NCBI GenBank assembly: GCA_016722295.1
Contig: JADKGL010000011.1
Coordinates: 1-57,087, forward strand
Source: Saprospiraceae bacterium
GTDB lineage: Bacteria > Bacteroidota > Bacteroidia > Chitinophagales > Saprospiraceae
DNA length: 57,087 nt
Direction of reading: 5' to 3'
Positions 1 through 10,051 of the stretch are shown here, piece by piece; position 1 is the first letter of the stretch; the number at the start of each line of letters is the position of its first letter. The translations under genes and the position numbers were made by a program. The notes beneath the pieces were generated by a model. The model was not told the DNA's origin and made no database searches. It saw only the letters and a program-made list of their open reading frames with translations.

Positions 1-672
1 AAGCAATCAGAATCTTCAAAGTTATGCGGAAGTGGCTGCATGATATCAATGGCCATTGCATAAATTTTAATGATTTCTGATATCCTAAAGACTAAGTATT
101 TGAATTTAATGAGCAAAGACGATAATCAATTATTTAACTATATGTCATCGAGTTGTTGATTTGATTTCTATGACTATTGATTACTTCATTTCCACAATAA
201 CCAAAAATTTGCCAGAGAAGAGGAGGTAGATTTAAAATGAGATCGTTACCATGTTAAATCAAATTGTTGGAGGGATCATTCAAGCTCAAGTAGTAAGATT
301 AATATTGAAAACGAACTTCCAGATTTTTAATGGACATAAATCATTATTCCAACAGTTGTTCCTTAATTTATTTTCCAATTCCATCAAGTATTCAAAAACA
401 AATGAACCACTTATTATTAATCTTAGAAATGAACTTTCCCAAGATAGCTATTGTAAGATTTCAATTTCCGATAATGGTATGGGAATTCCATTGGTTATCA
501 ATCTCGAATTTTGATCTTTTCCAAATATCCATAAAACGGACAATATCCAGGAAATGGAATTGGCTTGTCACTTGTAAGAAAATAATCAATTATTATGGTA
601 GGAGATTGGGGTAAATTCTGATGGATATACGGAGTGCTACAATTTATTTTAGATTCCTGTTTGATTTTAAGT
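1..672 (+). pseudogene. Sensor histidine kinase remnant (HisKA + HATPase), 5' end outside window
   Basis: Pieces of one histidine kinase can be read across several frames. Near 25-50 the reading SYAEVAA shifts frame into HDI, an H-box with the phospho-acceptor His. At 251-514 an open frame carries the N-box region (NLFSNSIKYS) and the G1 box (DNGMGIP). Around 545-600, in another frame, comes the G2 box (GNGIGLSLV) followed by KIINYYG. The 3' end near 655-672 reads like the usual last strand of a HATPase domain. At least four frame changes and internal stops separate these pieces, so no full protein is encoded as written. The breaks may be sequencing indels (see the finding on window ends) or real decay. 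The domain identity is clear; the N-terminal sensor part is not in the window. It resembles the kinases at 40196-43705 in its H-box and final strand. Confidence 0.75.
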
Positions 673-820
673 AGCAACTTGAGCAATTAATGGTTTTAAC
701 CTTAAAAATGACATTTTGTAAATTTTCTATACAGATTTGATACTAGGGTGCTGATATTGCAACATTGTTATTAAGTCCAATAAAGCTGGTCTAATTTTTG
801 GATTTGCAATATAAGCATCA

Positions 821-3800
821 ATGCAAAGTTTGTCTAATATAATCGCTTTGTTTTTCTTATCAAGTTATCTCTTGTTAGGCCAGTCACCTCATGGCGATAA
901 TTTACGGATAGATTGTGCCAAATGCCATAGCCCCGAATCTTGGAATTTTGACCAAAAAAACAATAATTTTAATCACGACAGCACTGATTTTTCCCTTCAT
1001 GGACAACATAAACAATTGGATTGTAAGAGTTGTCACAGTTCCTTGAAGTTTGATGCAGTGGGCTCTGATTGCAAATCTTGTCATACTGACATTCATCAGA
1101 CTACCGTAGGCAAAATGATTGTCGAAGATGTCATCATACAGATTCTTGGTTGGTGACGAATATTAGTGAGATTCATGAGCAAAACGGATTTTCCCTCGAC
1201 TGGTGTTCATGCCAAAGTGGATTGTAGGAGTTGTCACAGCTCAGAGACGAATTTGAGATTTAATGTGGCAGGTGTCCAATGTATTGATTGTCATAGAGCA
1301 GATTTTGAATCGACGACAAAGCCCAATCATAAAAAATCCGGCTTTTCTCAGAATTGTACAGAATGTCATGACCTAGAAGGGAATGGATGGAAAACCGATC
1401 GAATCAATCATGATTTTTTTCCTTTGAATAAAGGACATGATATTCAAGACTGTGCGCGATGTCATACGACTTCAGATTATTCCAATATTTCAAAAGACTC
1501 CACAAAGATCAAAATGATTTTTCAAAATTTACTTGTATCAGTTGTCATCTCAATCCTGAGACAGATGATTCACATAAAAATGTTGTAGGCTATCGATATC
1601 GCGATGATGCTTGTCTTGCTTGTCATCCAAAGGGTGATGCCGATATGGCGTTTGATCACAATGCTACAGCTTTTCCTTTGACAGGAGCGCATCTTACTGT
1701 TGATTGTGCCAAATGTCATATCAATGGATACAAAGGCACTCCAAGCAATTGTGTGGATTGTCATCAAATGGATTTTGATGGATCACAGAACCCAAATCAT
1801 AAGAAAATTGGACTCTCTACAGATTGTATCCAATGTCATACTACGACACCAAATTGGACACCTGCCAAATTTGATATTCACGATCAATACTACGAACTCA
1901 AAGGCGCACATAAACAGATCGCTTCAGATTGTATAAAATGCCATCAAGGCGATTACAATAACACACCCAATACATGTGTAGGCTGTCATCAAAATGATTA
2001 CGATAAGACCATAGATCCAAATCATAAATCGGCTCAGTTCCCAACAGACTGTGCTTCTTGTCACAGCGAATCCTCATGGGTGCCATCACAGTTCAATCAT
2101 GATGGCATGTATTTTCCGATTTATTCTGGAAAGCATAAAGACAAATGGACACAATGTGTCGATTGTCATGCCAATCCTAGCAACTATGCAGAGTTCCGCT
2201 GTACCAACTGCCATATCAATCCTGAGACAGATCAGCTTCACACTGCTGTTCAAGGATATATTTATCAAGACAGAGCTTGTTTTGCTTGTCATCCTACAGG
2301 TGATGCAGATGTAAAATTTGATCACAACAATACAGCATTTCCATTGACTGGTGCACATACTGCAGTGAATTGTTTAGAATGTCATACCAAATCATTTCAA
2401 GGGACTTCTACAGTTTGTGTGGACTGTCACCAATCAGATTTCGATGGATCACAAAATCCAAATCATAAGCGCATTGGACTTTCTACAGATTGTATTCAGT
2501 GTCATACCACGACACCAGATTGGGCTCCTGCCAAATTTGATATTCACAATCAATTTTATGAATTGAAAGGGGCACATGCGCAGATTGCACCAGATTGTAA
2601 AGCATGTCACAATGGAGATTACAACAACACACCGAATACTTGTATAGGCTGCCATCAATCCGATTACAACAATACAAAAGATCCAGAACATAGTAAAGTT
2701 GGTTTTACTACCAATTGTGCTTCTTGTCATTCAGAGTCTTCGTGGGTGCCTTCGACATTCAATCACGATGGTATGTATTTTCCTATTTATTCTGGAAAAC
2801 ACAAAGGAACCTGGTCTCAATGTATCGAGTGCCATGACAATCCAAATGATTACTCACAGTTTACTTGTATCTCTTGTCATAAGAATCCAGAGACAGATAC
2901 CAAGCATACAGGAGTTCAAGGATATATTTACCAAAGTAATGCTTGCCTTGCTTGTCATCCGACTGGTGATGCAGCGGTGAAGTTCGATCACAATATGACT
3001 GCATTTCCATTGACTGGTGTGCATACTACTGTGAATTGTTTAGAGTGTCACAGCAAAGGATTCAAAGGGACGAGCACAGTATGTGTAGATTGTCATAGAG
3101 CAGACTATGACCAATCACAGAATCCGAATCACAATAAAATCGCATTGTCCACAGATTGCGCTTCATGTCATACGACGATGGCAAACTGGGAACCTGCGCG
3201 TTTTGATATTCACAATAATTTTTATGTCATTGAAGGGGCTCACACTGCAATAGCGCAGGACTGTAAGCAATGTCACAATGGCAATTACAACAATACACCA
3301 AATACATGTGTAGGCTGTCATCAATCCGACTTTGATGCTGCCAAAGATCCCGATCACATAGCAGCGAAATTTACTACTGATTGTAGAACTTGTCATAGTC
3401 AATCTTCATGGACACCTTCTACATTCAATCATGATGGCATGTATTTCCCGATTTATTCTGGTAAACATAAAGGTGTATGGAATCAATGTAATGAATGTCA
3501 TCAAGTGCCAAATGATTATACGCAATTTACTTGTATCACTTGCCACATGAATCCGACTACAGATGATCAACATAAAATGGTTGGCGGATATCAATATCAA
3601 AGCAATGCTTGTCTAGCCTGTCATCCTTCTGGTGATGCCAGTATGCCTTTCGATCACAATGCTACTGCATTCCCTTTGACAGGAGCACATACAGCAGTCA
3701 ATTGTGCAGAATGTCATACCAAAATGTACAAAGGAACAAGCACGATTTGTGTGGACTGTCATCAGAAAAATTTTGATGAATCTATCAATCCAAATCATAA

Positions 3801-5199
3801 GACTTTGGGATTGTCCAATGACTGTATCCAATGTCATACTACAGCACCTGATTGGACACCAGCTAAGTTTGATATACACAATCAGTTTTATGAATTGAAA
3901 GGCGCTCATATTCAGATCGCACAAGATTGTAAAGCATGTCACAAGGGAAATTATAATAATACGCCGAATACTTGTGTAGGCTGTCATCAGATGGATTATG
4001 ATGAAACAAAATCGCCAAATCACAAGGTTGCGCAATTTCCAACAGACTGCGCATCTTGTCATGCAGAGTCCAGTTGGACACCAGCCACTTTCAATCATGA
4101 TGGTATGTATTTCCCGATTTATAGTGGAACGCATAAAGCAAAATGGTCTCAGTGTGTTGAGTGTCACAATGATCCAAATGATTTTAGTAAATTTACTTGT
4201 ATCTCTTGTCATGTCAATCCTGAAACCAATACGCAACATCAAGGTGTAGGAGGATATATTTATGCAGATTATGCATGTTTAGCTTGTCATCCTACTGGTG
4301 AAAAAGCAATGGCATTTGATCATAATTTGAGTATGTTTCCACTCACTGGTGCGCATACTACTGTAGATTGTAGAGAATGCCACAAGACCACATTTAAGAA
4401 TACACCAAAAGAATGCAATCAATGTCATCAGACAGATTATAATACCTCGCAGAATCCATCCCACACACGTCTGAATTTATCTACAGACTGTGCATCATGT
4501 CATACCACTGCGCCAGGTTGGGCTCCTGCAAGATTCGATGTGCACAATAATTATTATGTCCTAGATGGCGCACATCTTCCTATAGCTGCAGATTGTGCAA
4601 AATGTCATCACGGAAATTATAATAATACACCAAGCAATTGTGTAGGCTGCCATCAAGCAGATTACAATGCTTCTTCGAATCCAAATCACAGAGCACTGAA
4701 TATTCCTACGAATTGTGTCAATTGTCATACCACGACTCCGGATTGGAAACCTGCAACATTTGATATCCACGACAATTATTATCAATTGATTGGTGCACAT
4801 GCTACGATAAGAGATAATTGTGCTGCCTGTCACAATGGAAATTATAATAATACACCGAATACATGTGTAGGCTGTCATCAACAAGATTATAATCAAACGA
4901 CCAATCCAAATCACAGCTCAGCGCAGTTCCCTACCAATTGTGTACAGTGTCACAGTCAATCTTCATGGACACCTTCTACTTTTGATCACGACGGCATGTA
5001 TTTCCCGATTTATTCTGGCAAACATGATAATGAATGGAATACCTGTTCTCAATGTCATACCAATCCAAATAATTACAGCGTATTTTCTTGCTTTGCTTGT
5101 CATCCAAAAAATCGTACTGACAATGATCATAATGGTGTGAATGGATATCAATATTTGAGTTCAGCTTGTTATTCTTGTCACCCTGATGGAAAAGAATAA
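821..5199 (+). CDS. Giant secreted multiheme c-type cytochrome, 58 CxxCH motifs (three frameshifts near the 5' end)
   Basis: The start at 821 gives a signal peptide (MQSLSNIIALFFLSSYLLLG, cleavage near GQ|SP), followed at once by the first heme motif, CAKCH. I count 50 CxxCH motifs in the uninterrupted frame that reaches the stop at 5197-5199, and 8 more between 890 and 1470 once frames are joined near 1113, 1178 and 1497, each beside an AAAA run. Joined length is about 1459 residues, or one heme per about 25 residues. The body is a tandem array of 222-residue, 9-heme units, each made of three 3-heme modules; recurrent elements are DHNxTAFPLTGAH, GMYFPIYSG and NYNNTPNTC. Signal peptide and heme motifs imply periplasmic or surface location and Sec-dependent cytochrome c maturation. 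The family is the cytochrome c3-like multiheme group; a role in long-range or extracellular electron transfer is inference. The stop overlaps the next gene, suggesting translational coupling with the outer-membrane barrel. The intact 3.6 kb frame argues the gene is functional and the 5' shifts are errors. Confidence 0.88.
1585..5139 (+). repeat. 666-bp in-frame tandem repeat array (higher-order, 9 hemes per unit)
   Basis: Marker codons before GY(I/Q/R)Y fall at 1585, 2251, 2917, 3583 and 4249, so four successive units are exactly 666 bp (222 codons). The next marker is at 5140, giving a fifth unit of 891 bp (666 + 225). Within a unit there are three related modules of about 74 codons with three CxxCH each. 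The extra 225 bp in unit five is one additional module: the TGT of CVGCH occurs at 4639 and again at 4864. Units differ at many positions, so the array is not a recent expansion. Confidence 0.93.
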
Positions 5200-6826
5200 A
5201 GTGATGAGATTTGTTTTTGTGATCACCTTATTATTTGTTTTATCTCTAGAGAATGCTTTTGCACAAACTGATCCTATTCAAGCAGAAGTCAGTTTTATAA
5301 GCAGTCAATATGTTTATGTGAAATTTAATTCTACCAAAGGATTAGAATCAGGTGATACTTTATTTATAGAAAAAATGCAAGGACTTGTTCCGGCATTGAT
5401 TATAGGCAATTGTTCATCGAGGTCATGTGCTTGTCAAAAACTCGGAAATGAAAATCTCGCTGTAGGGCAGAAGTTAAGTATGAAATTGAAAATGGCAAAG
5501 GAAGTAAAAAATGAAGAAAAAAAAGATACACAAAATATAAGTCCAAAAGTTATTCCATCACAAATACCAGAAAAATTAGATTCAGTAGATGTGCTAGAAG
5601 ATAAATCAAAAACGGTGCGCAACGAAAGAATGCAAGGAAGATTGTCAACATCATTTAATGGCGATATATCAGAACCAATCAATTCTCGTCATTCTGGAAT
5701 ACGGATCTCAAGTTCATTCAATGTGTATAATTTGAATAAGTCTAAGCTTAGTTTGTTTTCTTATGTAACTTATAGACATCGCTATGGTGTACAAACAGCC
5801 AACAATGATTTTATAAATAATTGTAAGGTGTATTCGCTCAGCATGAGTTATGATTTTAATGCTGCAACTTCTTTAAGTTTTGGAAGAAAAATAAATAATA
5901 ATATATCAAGTCTTGGCTCAGCAGATGGATTGCAGATCGATCATAAATGGAAATCATTGCAACTCGGTATAGTCCTAGGATGGAGACCAGACCTCAGCAA
6001 TTATGGTTTGAATTTCAATCTACCACAAGCTGGAATTTATATAGCCAATACCATCCAACGCAAGAATCAAAATTATCAAAATTCATTGGGATTCATTGAG
6101 CAACGAGTGGGATCAAAAGTAGATCGCAGATTTTTATATTTTCAAAACAATTCTCAGTTGTCCAAAAAATGGAGTGCATTCTTTTCAAGTGAAATCGACC
6201 TGTATGAGAATGTGAGAGATACTGTGAGCATAACGCCAAAGTTGACAAGCATCTATGCCAACCTAAGATATCGTCCTTCGCGAAAAATCAATTTCCAATT
6301 GGGATACGACAATAGACAGAACGTAGTCTATTATGAAAGTTACAAACATCAGATTGATCAATTGTTGGATCAAGCGACAAGACAAGGTTTGAGATTCTCA
6401 GTGCAATACAATGTCTTGAAAAGTATTTCAGTCAATGCTTCTAGCTTTTTACGATTCCAGTCCAATCAAAGTGAATTCAGCAAAAACTATCTAGTCAATA
6501 TATACAAAGCATCCACGCCAAAGATGAAGTGGATCATCAGCATTAATGGCAATTATCTAGAGACAGAATATCTCAAAGGAATCATCCTAGGAGGCCGCAT
6601 ATCAAAAGACTTGTTCAAGCAAAAATTGAATATAGAATTAAATTATCGCCGTGCAGATTACCAATACCAGTTCGGAGAACTCCACAGCATCCAACACATC
6701 ATCTCACCAAATATTTCTTACTACATAAGCAGAAGATCCATCCTCCTTTTCAATTTTGAATCTAATATATCGGACTACGCTTATCATCGATATTATTTGA
6801 CTTATAATTATCGGTTTGGGAGGTAG
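5186..6826 (+). CDS. Outer-membrane beta-barrel protein with N-terminal beta domain, coupled to the multiheme cytochrome
   Basis: A 546-residue protein. The signal peptide is MRFVFVITLLFVLSLENAFA, which could start at 5186 or at the second ATG at 5204; the 5186 start overlaps the cytochrome stop by 14 bp. Residues about 30-105 look like a small SH3-like beta domain with four Cys (CSSRSCACQK), then a charged linker (about 110-160). Residues about 160-546 alternate polar and hydrophobic residues with aromatic girdles and end in LTYNYRFGR, as in an outer-membrane barrel. I recognise no named family. The overlap with a giant cytochrome suggests the barrel houses or anchors it, in the way MtrB-type porins do, but sequence similarity to MtrB was not established. 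The 3' end is duplicated at 9903-10051. Confidence 0.72.
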   Translation: MEKNKVMRFVFVITLLFVLSLENAFAQTDPIQAEVSFISSQYVYVKFNSTKGLESGDTLFIEKMQGLVPALIIGNCSSRSCACQKLGNENLAVGQKLSMKLKMAKEVKNEEKKDTQNISPKVIPSQIPEKLDSVDVLEDKSKTVRNERMQGRLSTSFNGDISEPINSRHSGIRISSSFNVYNLNKSKLSLFSYVTYRHRYGVQTANNDFINNCKVYSLSMSYDFNAATSLSFGRKINNNISSLGSADGLQIDHKWKSLQLGIVLGWRPDLSNYGLNFNLPQAGIYIANTIQRKNQNYQNSLGFIEQRVGSKVDRRFLYFQNNSQLSKKWSAFFSSEIDLYENVRDTVSITPKLTSIYANLRYRPSRKINFQLGYDNRQNVVYYESYKHQIDQLLDQATRQGLRFSVQYNVLKSISVNASSFLRFQSNQSEFSKNYLVNIYKASTPKMKWIISINGNYLETEYLKGIILGGRISKDLFKQKLNIELNYRRADYQYQFGELHSIQHIISPNISYYISRRSILLFNFESNISDYAYHRYYLTYNYRFGR

Positions 6827-6903
6827 GGAGAAACAAAGTGATGTTAATTTTTATATTAAAAATATTTTTATTTAAAATAAACAAAAAAATAATTATTAAA
6901 ATA

Positions 6904-6935
6904 TTTGGAAGTTAATAGTATTAACTATATATTTG
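6904..6935 (+). promoter_or_regulatory. Bacteroidota-type promoter (-33 TTTG, -7 TATATTTG)
   Basis: TTTG at 6904-6907 and TATATTTG at 6928-6935 are separated by 20 bp, which matches the Bacteroidota housekeeping consensus TTTG-N19/20-TAnnTTTG. It would give a long leader containing the palindrome at 7062-7079 ahead of the protease gene at 7229. Confidence 0.55.
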
Positions 6936-7061
6936 CTTATTAATGTTATTGTAAAACCTGAAACACATGAATAAACTACTATTTCTAACCCCGTTTTACC
7001 CAGAAAAGCCATATTTACGTCCGCATGAGTTGCATAAATCGTTTAGATAATAAGAGATAAG

Positions 7062-7079
7062 CGAACATTTGAATGTTCG
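7062..7079. promoter_or_regulatory. 18-bp palindrome CGAACATTTGAATGTTCG
   Basis: CGAACATT (7062-7069) and AATGTTCG (7072-7079) are perfect inverted repeats around TG. No T-tract follows, so an operator or leader hairpin for the protease operon is likelier than a terminator. No binding protein can be named. Confidence 0.5.
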
Positions 7080-7144
7080 TAGATTTATATGTTCTCAAAT
7101 ATAAATAAGAAAACAGCAAATATATTTTATTTTGTAAGTAAAAA

Positions 7145-7152
7145 TATATTTG
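7145..7152 (+). promoter_or_regulatory. Possible -7 element before the protease gene
   Basis: TATATTTG matches TAnnTTTG and lies 76 bp before the ATG at 7229. No TTG-type -33 element is found at the right distance, so support is weak. Confidence 0.3.
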
Positions 7153-7228
7153 GAGATTAGCATGTGTCATTATTTGTTTTTTTATTTTGGCTTAATCAAA
7201 TTCTTTAATGTAATCAAAATTAATAATT

Positions 7229-9082
7229 ATGAAAAATATTAGTTCCTTAAAACATCAAGGTAAAATGCTCATTTCTATTTTTTTATATTTAATAGTTTAC
7301 GCTATCAATGGGCAAAGTGTAATGAATATTTTAGAAACAGCCCCAACAGTTACCTCAACTGAGAGTTATTTATATCAAATTTATAGCCAATTACCTACTT
7401 CGCAACAAAATTATTGGGTCACATTTGCATCTTTTGAAACGGCAGCAGAAGATGGTATAATAGAACTTAATTTGCCGAATTTGTCTACGACTTTCAAGAT
7501 GAAGGTCACCCAATGTGAATACACAAACTTAAGCGAATTTACTTGGTCAGGAATGAGAATTTTAGAAACAGAATCTGATCAGCCTGCTTCTATTTCTTTA
7601 ACAAAACATCTTGGTCTATTATCAGGAGAAATTAATCTTTTTGGAGAATTTTATCAGATATTTCCAATAAATGAAAATTACCAAATACTAATAAAAACAA
7701 ACACGCTTCCAACGCCTTATGAAGGATCAATAAATGAATCAGGTGATCCTGAACCACCAATTGTGGATTGTTCTAACGCAAACGGTGCTTGTGTTATAAA
7801 TCTTATGATTTTATATTCTCTAGATGTGGAACTAAAGTATATAAACTTGACACCTATTGGGTTTATGCTAGCTAATCAGATTAATAATGCCCTAAAAAAT
7901 TCTAAAATTTCGCACAGAATTAATCTTGTGGCTGTATTACCTATAGATGATAATTTTCCTGAAGGTAATGAAGAGCAAGAAAGAGGATTATTAAAACAAC
8001 TTTTAGCTGATCCAATAAGTGTCACAGGAATGAATAAAAATTTTCATAAAGCCGACTTAACAATGGTTTTAACTTCTGGTAAAAATTATAAGACTAATAA
8101 TGGATTTAAAACTGTAGGTTTTGCCTTTACACCATCAACTAATGCAAACGAAGGGGCTGTGATAAATATTGATTTCGCTCTCAGTAGAAGTTATACATTT
8201 GCTCATGAGTTTGGGCATTTATTAAATGCAAGGCACAATGATGACAATGGAGCGCTACCGGGTAGAGGTCACCAAATTAGTTTTCGAGCAAAAAATTACT
8301 CCACTTTATTAGATAAAAGGGATCTTTCAAAGAGAGTATTATTTTATTCTAATCCAAATGTGAATTACTATGGTCAGGTACCCACTGGATTAGCTGACTA
8401 TTATAATGCTTGCAACATGGAACAGCAAGGATGTAACGCTGCTTTGTCAGGCCCAAGTGAAGATTGCAAATTTAGAATAAAAGGAACTTTCTCTCCAATC
8501 GGCTCATTACCATGCAACCCTCCCGCAACTCAACTAACTTTAGAAGCAACATTGGCAAATGAAGCAACAAGTCTTTGCCTACAAAAGACTTTTTTTTATA
8601 AATTTGAAATAAGTCATTTTGGTATCACTTACAATTCTCTTTGTGACTGGAGTACCAACAAGATATGTATTTTTTCACCATATATAAATTTTAATAATTC
8701 TGTATTTATTAGACTTTCAATAAAAGAATCTTTGAATGGTCCAGTAATCGCAATAGTATTTAATAAATTTGATTACCCTTGCCCATTTGGAGTACCTTAT
8801 TTAGAACATCGAGCCAAGCTTAGTGCTTCGATTTCTAATAATATTGTATTGGTTTCAAATACTGTACCATCAACTTCGTTTCTAAAGTTTTTTACAGATC
8901 CCATTGAAAATAATGTGATTGATTATAAAATTTGTAGTATTTTCGGCAATGCAATTATATCTACAAGAGTCAATCAAACTAACGGTGATATTATCATACC
9001 AATAGAAGGCAATTATCCTCCTGGAGTTTATTTAGTATATTTTGAGAAATATCAAAAATCATTTAAATTTATAATCCAATAG
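7229..9082 (+). CDS. Secreted reprolysin-like metzincin metalloprotease with T9SS sorting tail
   Basis: A 617-residue secreted protein: signal peptide (residues 1-29, ending INGQ), a prodomain-like region to about 180, then a catalytic domain with HEFGHLLNARHN starting at His326. This is the HExxHxxGxxH zinc site of metzincins, but Asn replaces the usual Gly. The segment VLFYSNPNVNYYG about 50 residues later sits where the Met-turn is expected and resembles the (V/I)M-YSNP segment of reprolysin-like Bacteroidota proteases, with Leu in place of Met. Cysteines cluster after it. The last 80 residues have the form of a T9SS type A sorting domain (NPP-GVYLVYF-KSFKFIIQ), implying export through T9SS and release or anchoring at the surface. 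The next gene starts 1 bp after the stop, so they form an operon. Substrate unknown. The 3' end is duplicated at 10190. Confidence 0.85.
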   Translation: MKNISSLKHQGKMLISIFLYLIVYAINGQSVMNILETAPTVTSTESYLYQIYSQLPTSQQNYWVTFASFETAAEDGIIELNLPNLSTTFKMKVTQCEYTNLSEFTWSGMRILETESDQPASISLTKHLGLLSGEINLFGEFYQIFPINENYQILIKTNTLPTPYEGSINESGDPEPPIVDCSNANGACVINLMILYSLDVELKYINLTPIGFMLANQINNALKNSKISHRINLVAVLPIDDNFPEGNEEQERGLLKQLLADPISVTGMNKNFHKADLTMVLTSGKNYKTNNGFKTVGFAFTPSTNANEGAVINIDFALSRSYTFAHEFGHLLNARHNDDNGALPGRGHQISFRAKNYSTLLDKRDLSKRVLFYSNPNVNYYGQVPTGLADYYNACNMEQQGCNAALSGPSEDCKFRIKGTFSPIGSLPCNPPATQLTLEATLANEATSLCLQKTFFYKFEISHFGITYNSLCDWSTNKICIFSPYINFNNSVFIRLSIKESLNGPVIAIVFNKFDYPCPFGVPYLEHRAKLSASISNNIVLVSNTVPSTSFLKFFTDPIENNVIDYKICSIFGNAIISTRVNQTNGDIIIPIEGNYPPGVYLVYFEKYQKSFKFIIQ

Positions 9083-9083
9083 C

Positions 9084-9710
9084 ATGAAAAACATAATTAA
9101 TATTCTATTAATCCTTTTTCCAGTAATAATATATTCACAAACAAAGGGGGAGAATTTTAGTCAAAGAAGAAATCCATATCCTTTAAAAACACCTGATTAT
9201 TTGTGTTTTAAAAATAAATTCGATACCGTAACATTGTATAATGATTTCATAAGTGTAGGTTATGCCAATGCTTTGAAAGACAAAAGGAAAGTCAAGTTGT
9301 TTCCAATTGCAACTTCTCAAATTAGAACGAATGAAGTTTATAATTCTTTATATGTATACATTTTATTTGGAGATGGAGAAACAATGGGATCATTAGCTTT
9401 TATGAGGCCGTCGTTTGAAAAAGGTATATATGAGTTGAAAAATATTAACTTTATGGAAAATGGATATTACAGTATAATAACACAACATGGGTGTAGCGGA
9501 AGAGAAGTATATCGAATAACTGTGAAAGAATTTTCTAAATCATTTTTAAAAATTATCAGTTACAATGAAGAAACAGGAGAATTAAAAGCAAGATTTAGAG
9601 TTCATTATCAAATGGATGAAGCAGAAAAAATCACTTATCCAGATTCTCCATCTAAAGTGTTATTTGAGGATGGCGTGATTCATACATATGTTGAAAAAAT
9701 CTATGAATAG
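9084..9710 (+). CDS. Small secreted protein of unknown function, in operon with the metalloprotease
   Basis: A 208-residue protein with a clear signal peptide (MKNIINILLILFPVIIYSQ) and then mixed beta-rich sequence with no motif I recognise. Only two Cys remain after the signal region (one near 43, one in HGCSGRE), so a disulfide is possible. It starts 1 bp after the protease stop, which suggests co-translation. It could be a propeptide-like inhibitor or partner of the protease, but nothing in the sequence proves that. A diverged, interrupted copy of its start lies at 10252. Confidence 0.75.
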   Translation: MKNIINILLILFPVIIYSQTKGENFSQRRNPYPLKTPDYLCFKNKFDTVTLYNDFISVGYANALKDKRKVKLFPIATSQIRTNEVYNSLYVYILFGDGETMGSLAFMRPSFEKGIYELKNINFMENGYYSIITQHGCSGREVYRITVKEFSKSFLKIISYNEETGELKARFRVHYQMDEAEKITYPDSPSKVLFEDGVIHTYVEKIYE

Positions 9711-9902
9711 TAGGAATCTTAAAATAGGCTAATATTTAACATAGAGAAGGAGAATACTATTTGACAACAATATATTCATGTAGATAGCTGCCTTTGGATT
9801 AGAAAGTTCCAAGTGGAAAATTTGAATAAATCTTTTTATCTTGGCTTTGGGCAGAATTGAAAGACAGCTATCGCATTGATACAAAAAAATCTATATTTCT
9901 GC

Positions 9903-10051
9903 AGAGGACTCCACAGCATTCAACACATCATCTCACCAAATTTTACGTAAACATAAGATCCATCATCCTTTTCAATTTTGAATCCAATATATTGGACTAC
10001 GCCTATCATCGATATTATTTGACTTATTATTATCGGTTTGGGAGGTTGGGG
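9903..10051 (+). pseudogene. Duplicated 3' fragment of the outer-membrane barrel gene
   Basis: This stretch matches 6674-6830, the last about 50 codons of the barrel gene and its stop region. Long identical blocks include CACATCATCTCACCAAAT and TATCATCGATATTATTTGAC. Copy B has a small deletion near 9962 and its stop codon is changed (GGAGGTTGGG instead of GGAGGTAGGG). An open frame at 9857-10153 runs through it but has no proper start region or signal peptide, so it is a relic. Confidence 0.8.

Larger units (their letters stand above)
6827..7228. other. 402-bp AT-rich intergenic region with promoter elements and a palindrome
   Basis: There is no convincing gene. The region holds a well-spaced Bacteroidota-type promoter (6904-6935), an 18-bp palindrome (7062-7079) and a second -7-like element (7145-7152) shortly before the protease gene. 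A 27-codon ATG frame at 6967-7050 is the only ORF after the first promoter, and I do not call it. Confidence 0.6.

Noticed and set aside
1100..1520. Programmed frameshifting as explanation for the cytochrome breaks
   Set aside because: Breaks are at plain A runs without a slippery heptamer plus structure, and similar breaks occur in unrelated genes near both window ends.
3613..4242. 209-codon open frame on the minus strand inside the cytochrome
   Set aside because: It is an antisense shadow of the heme repeats; its sequence repeats with the 666-bp unit and has no start context.
6967..7050. 27-codon ORF starting MNKLLFLTPFYPEKPY after the 6904 promoter
   Set aside because: Too short, with no conserved feature; its start only loosely recalls a glycosyltransferase N-terminus.
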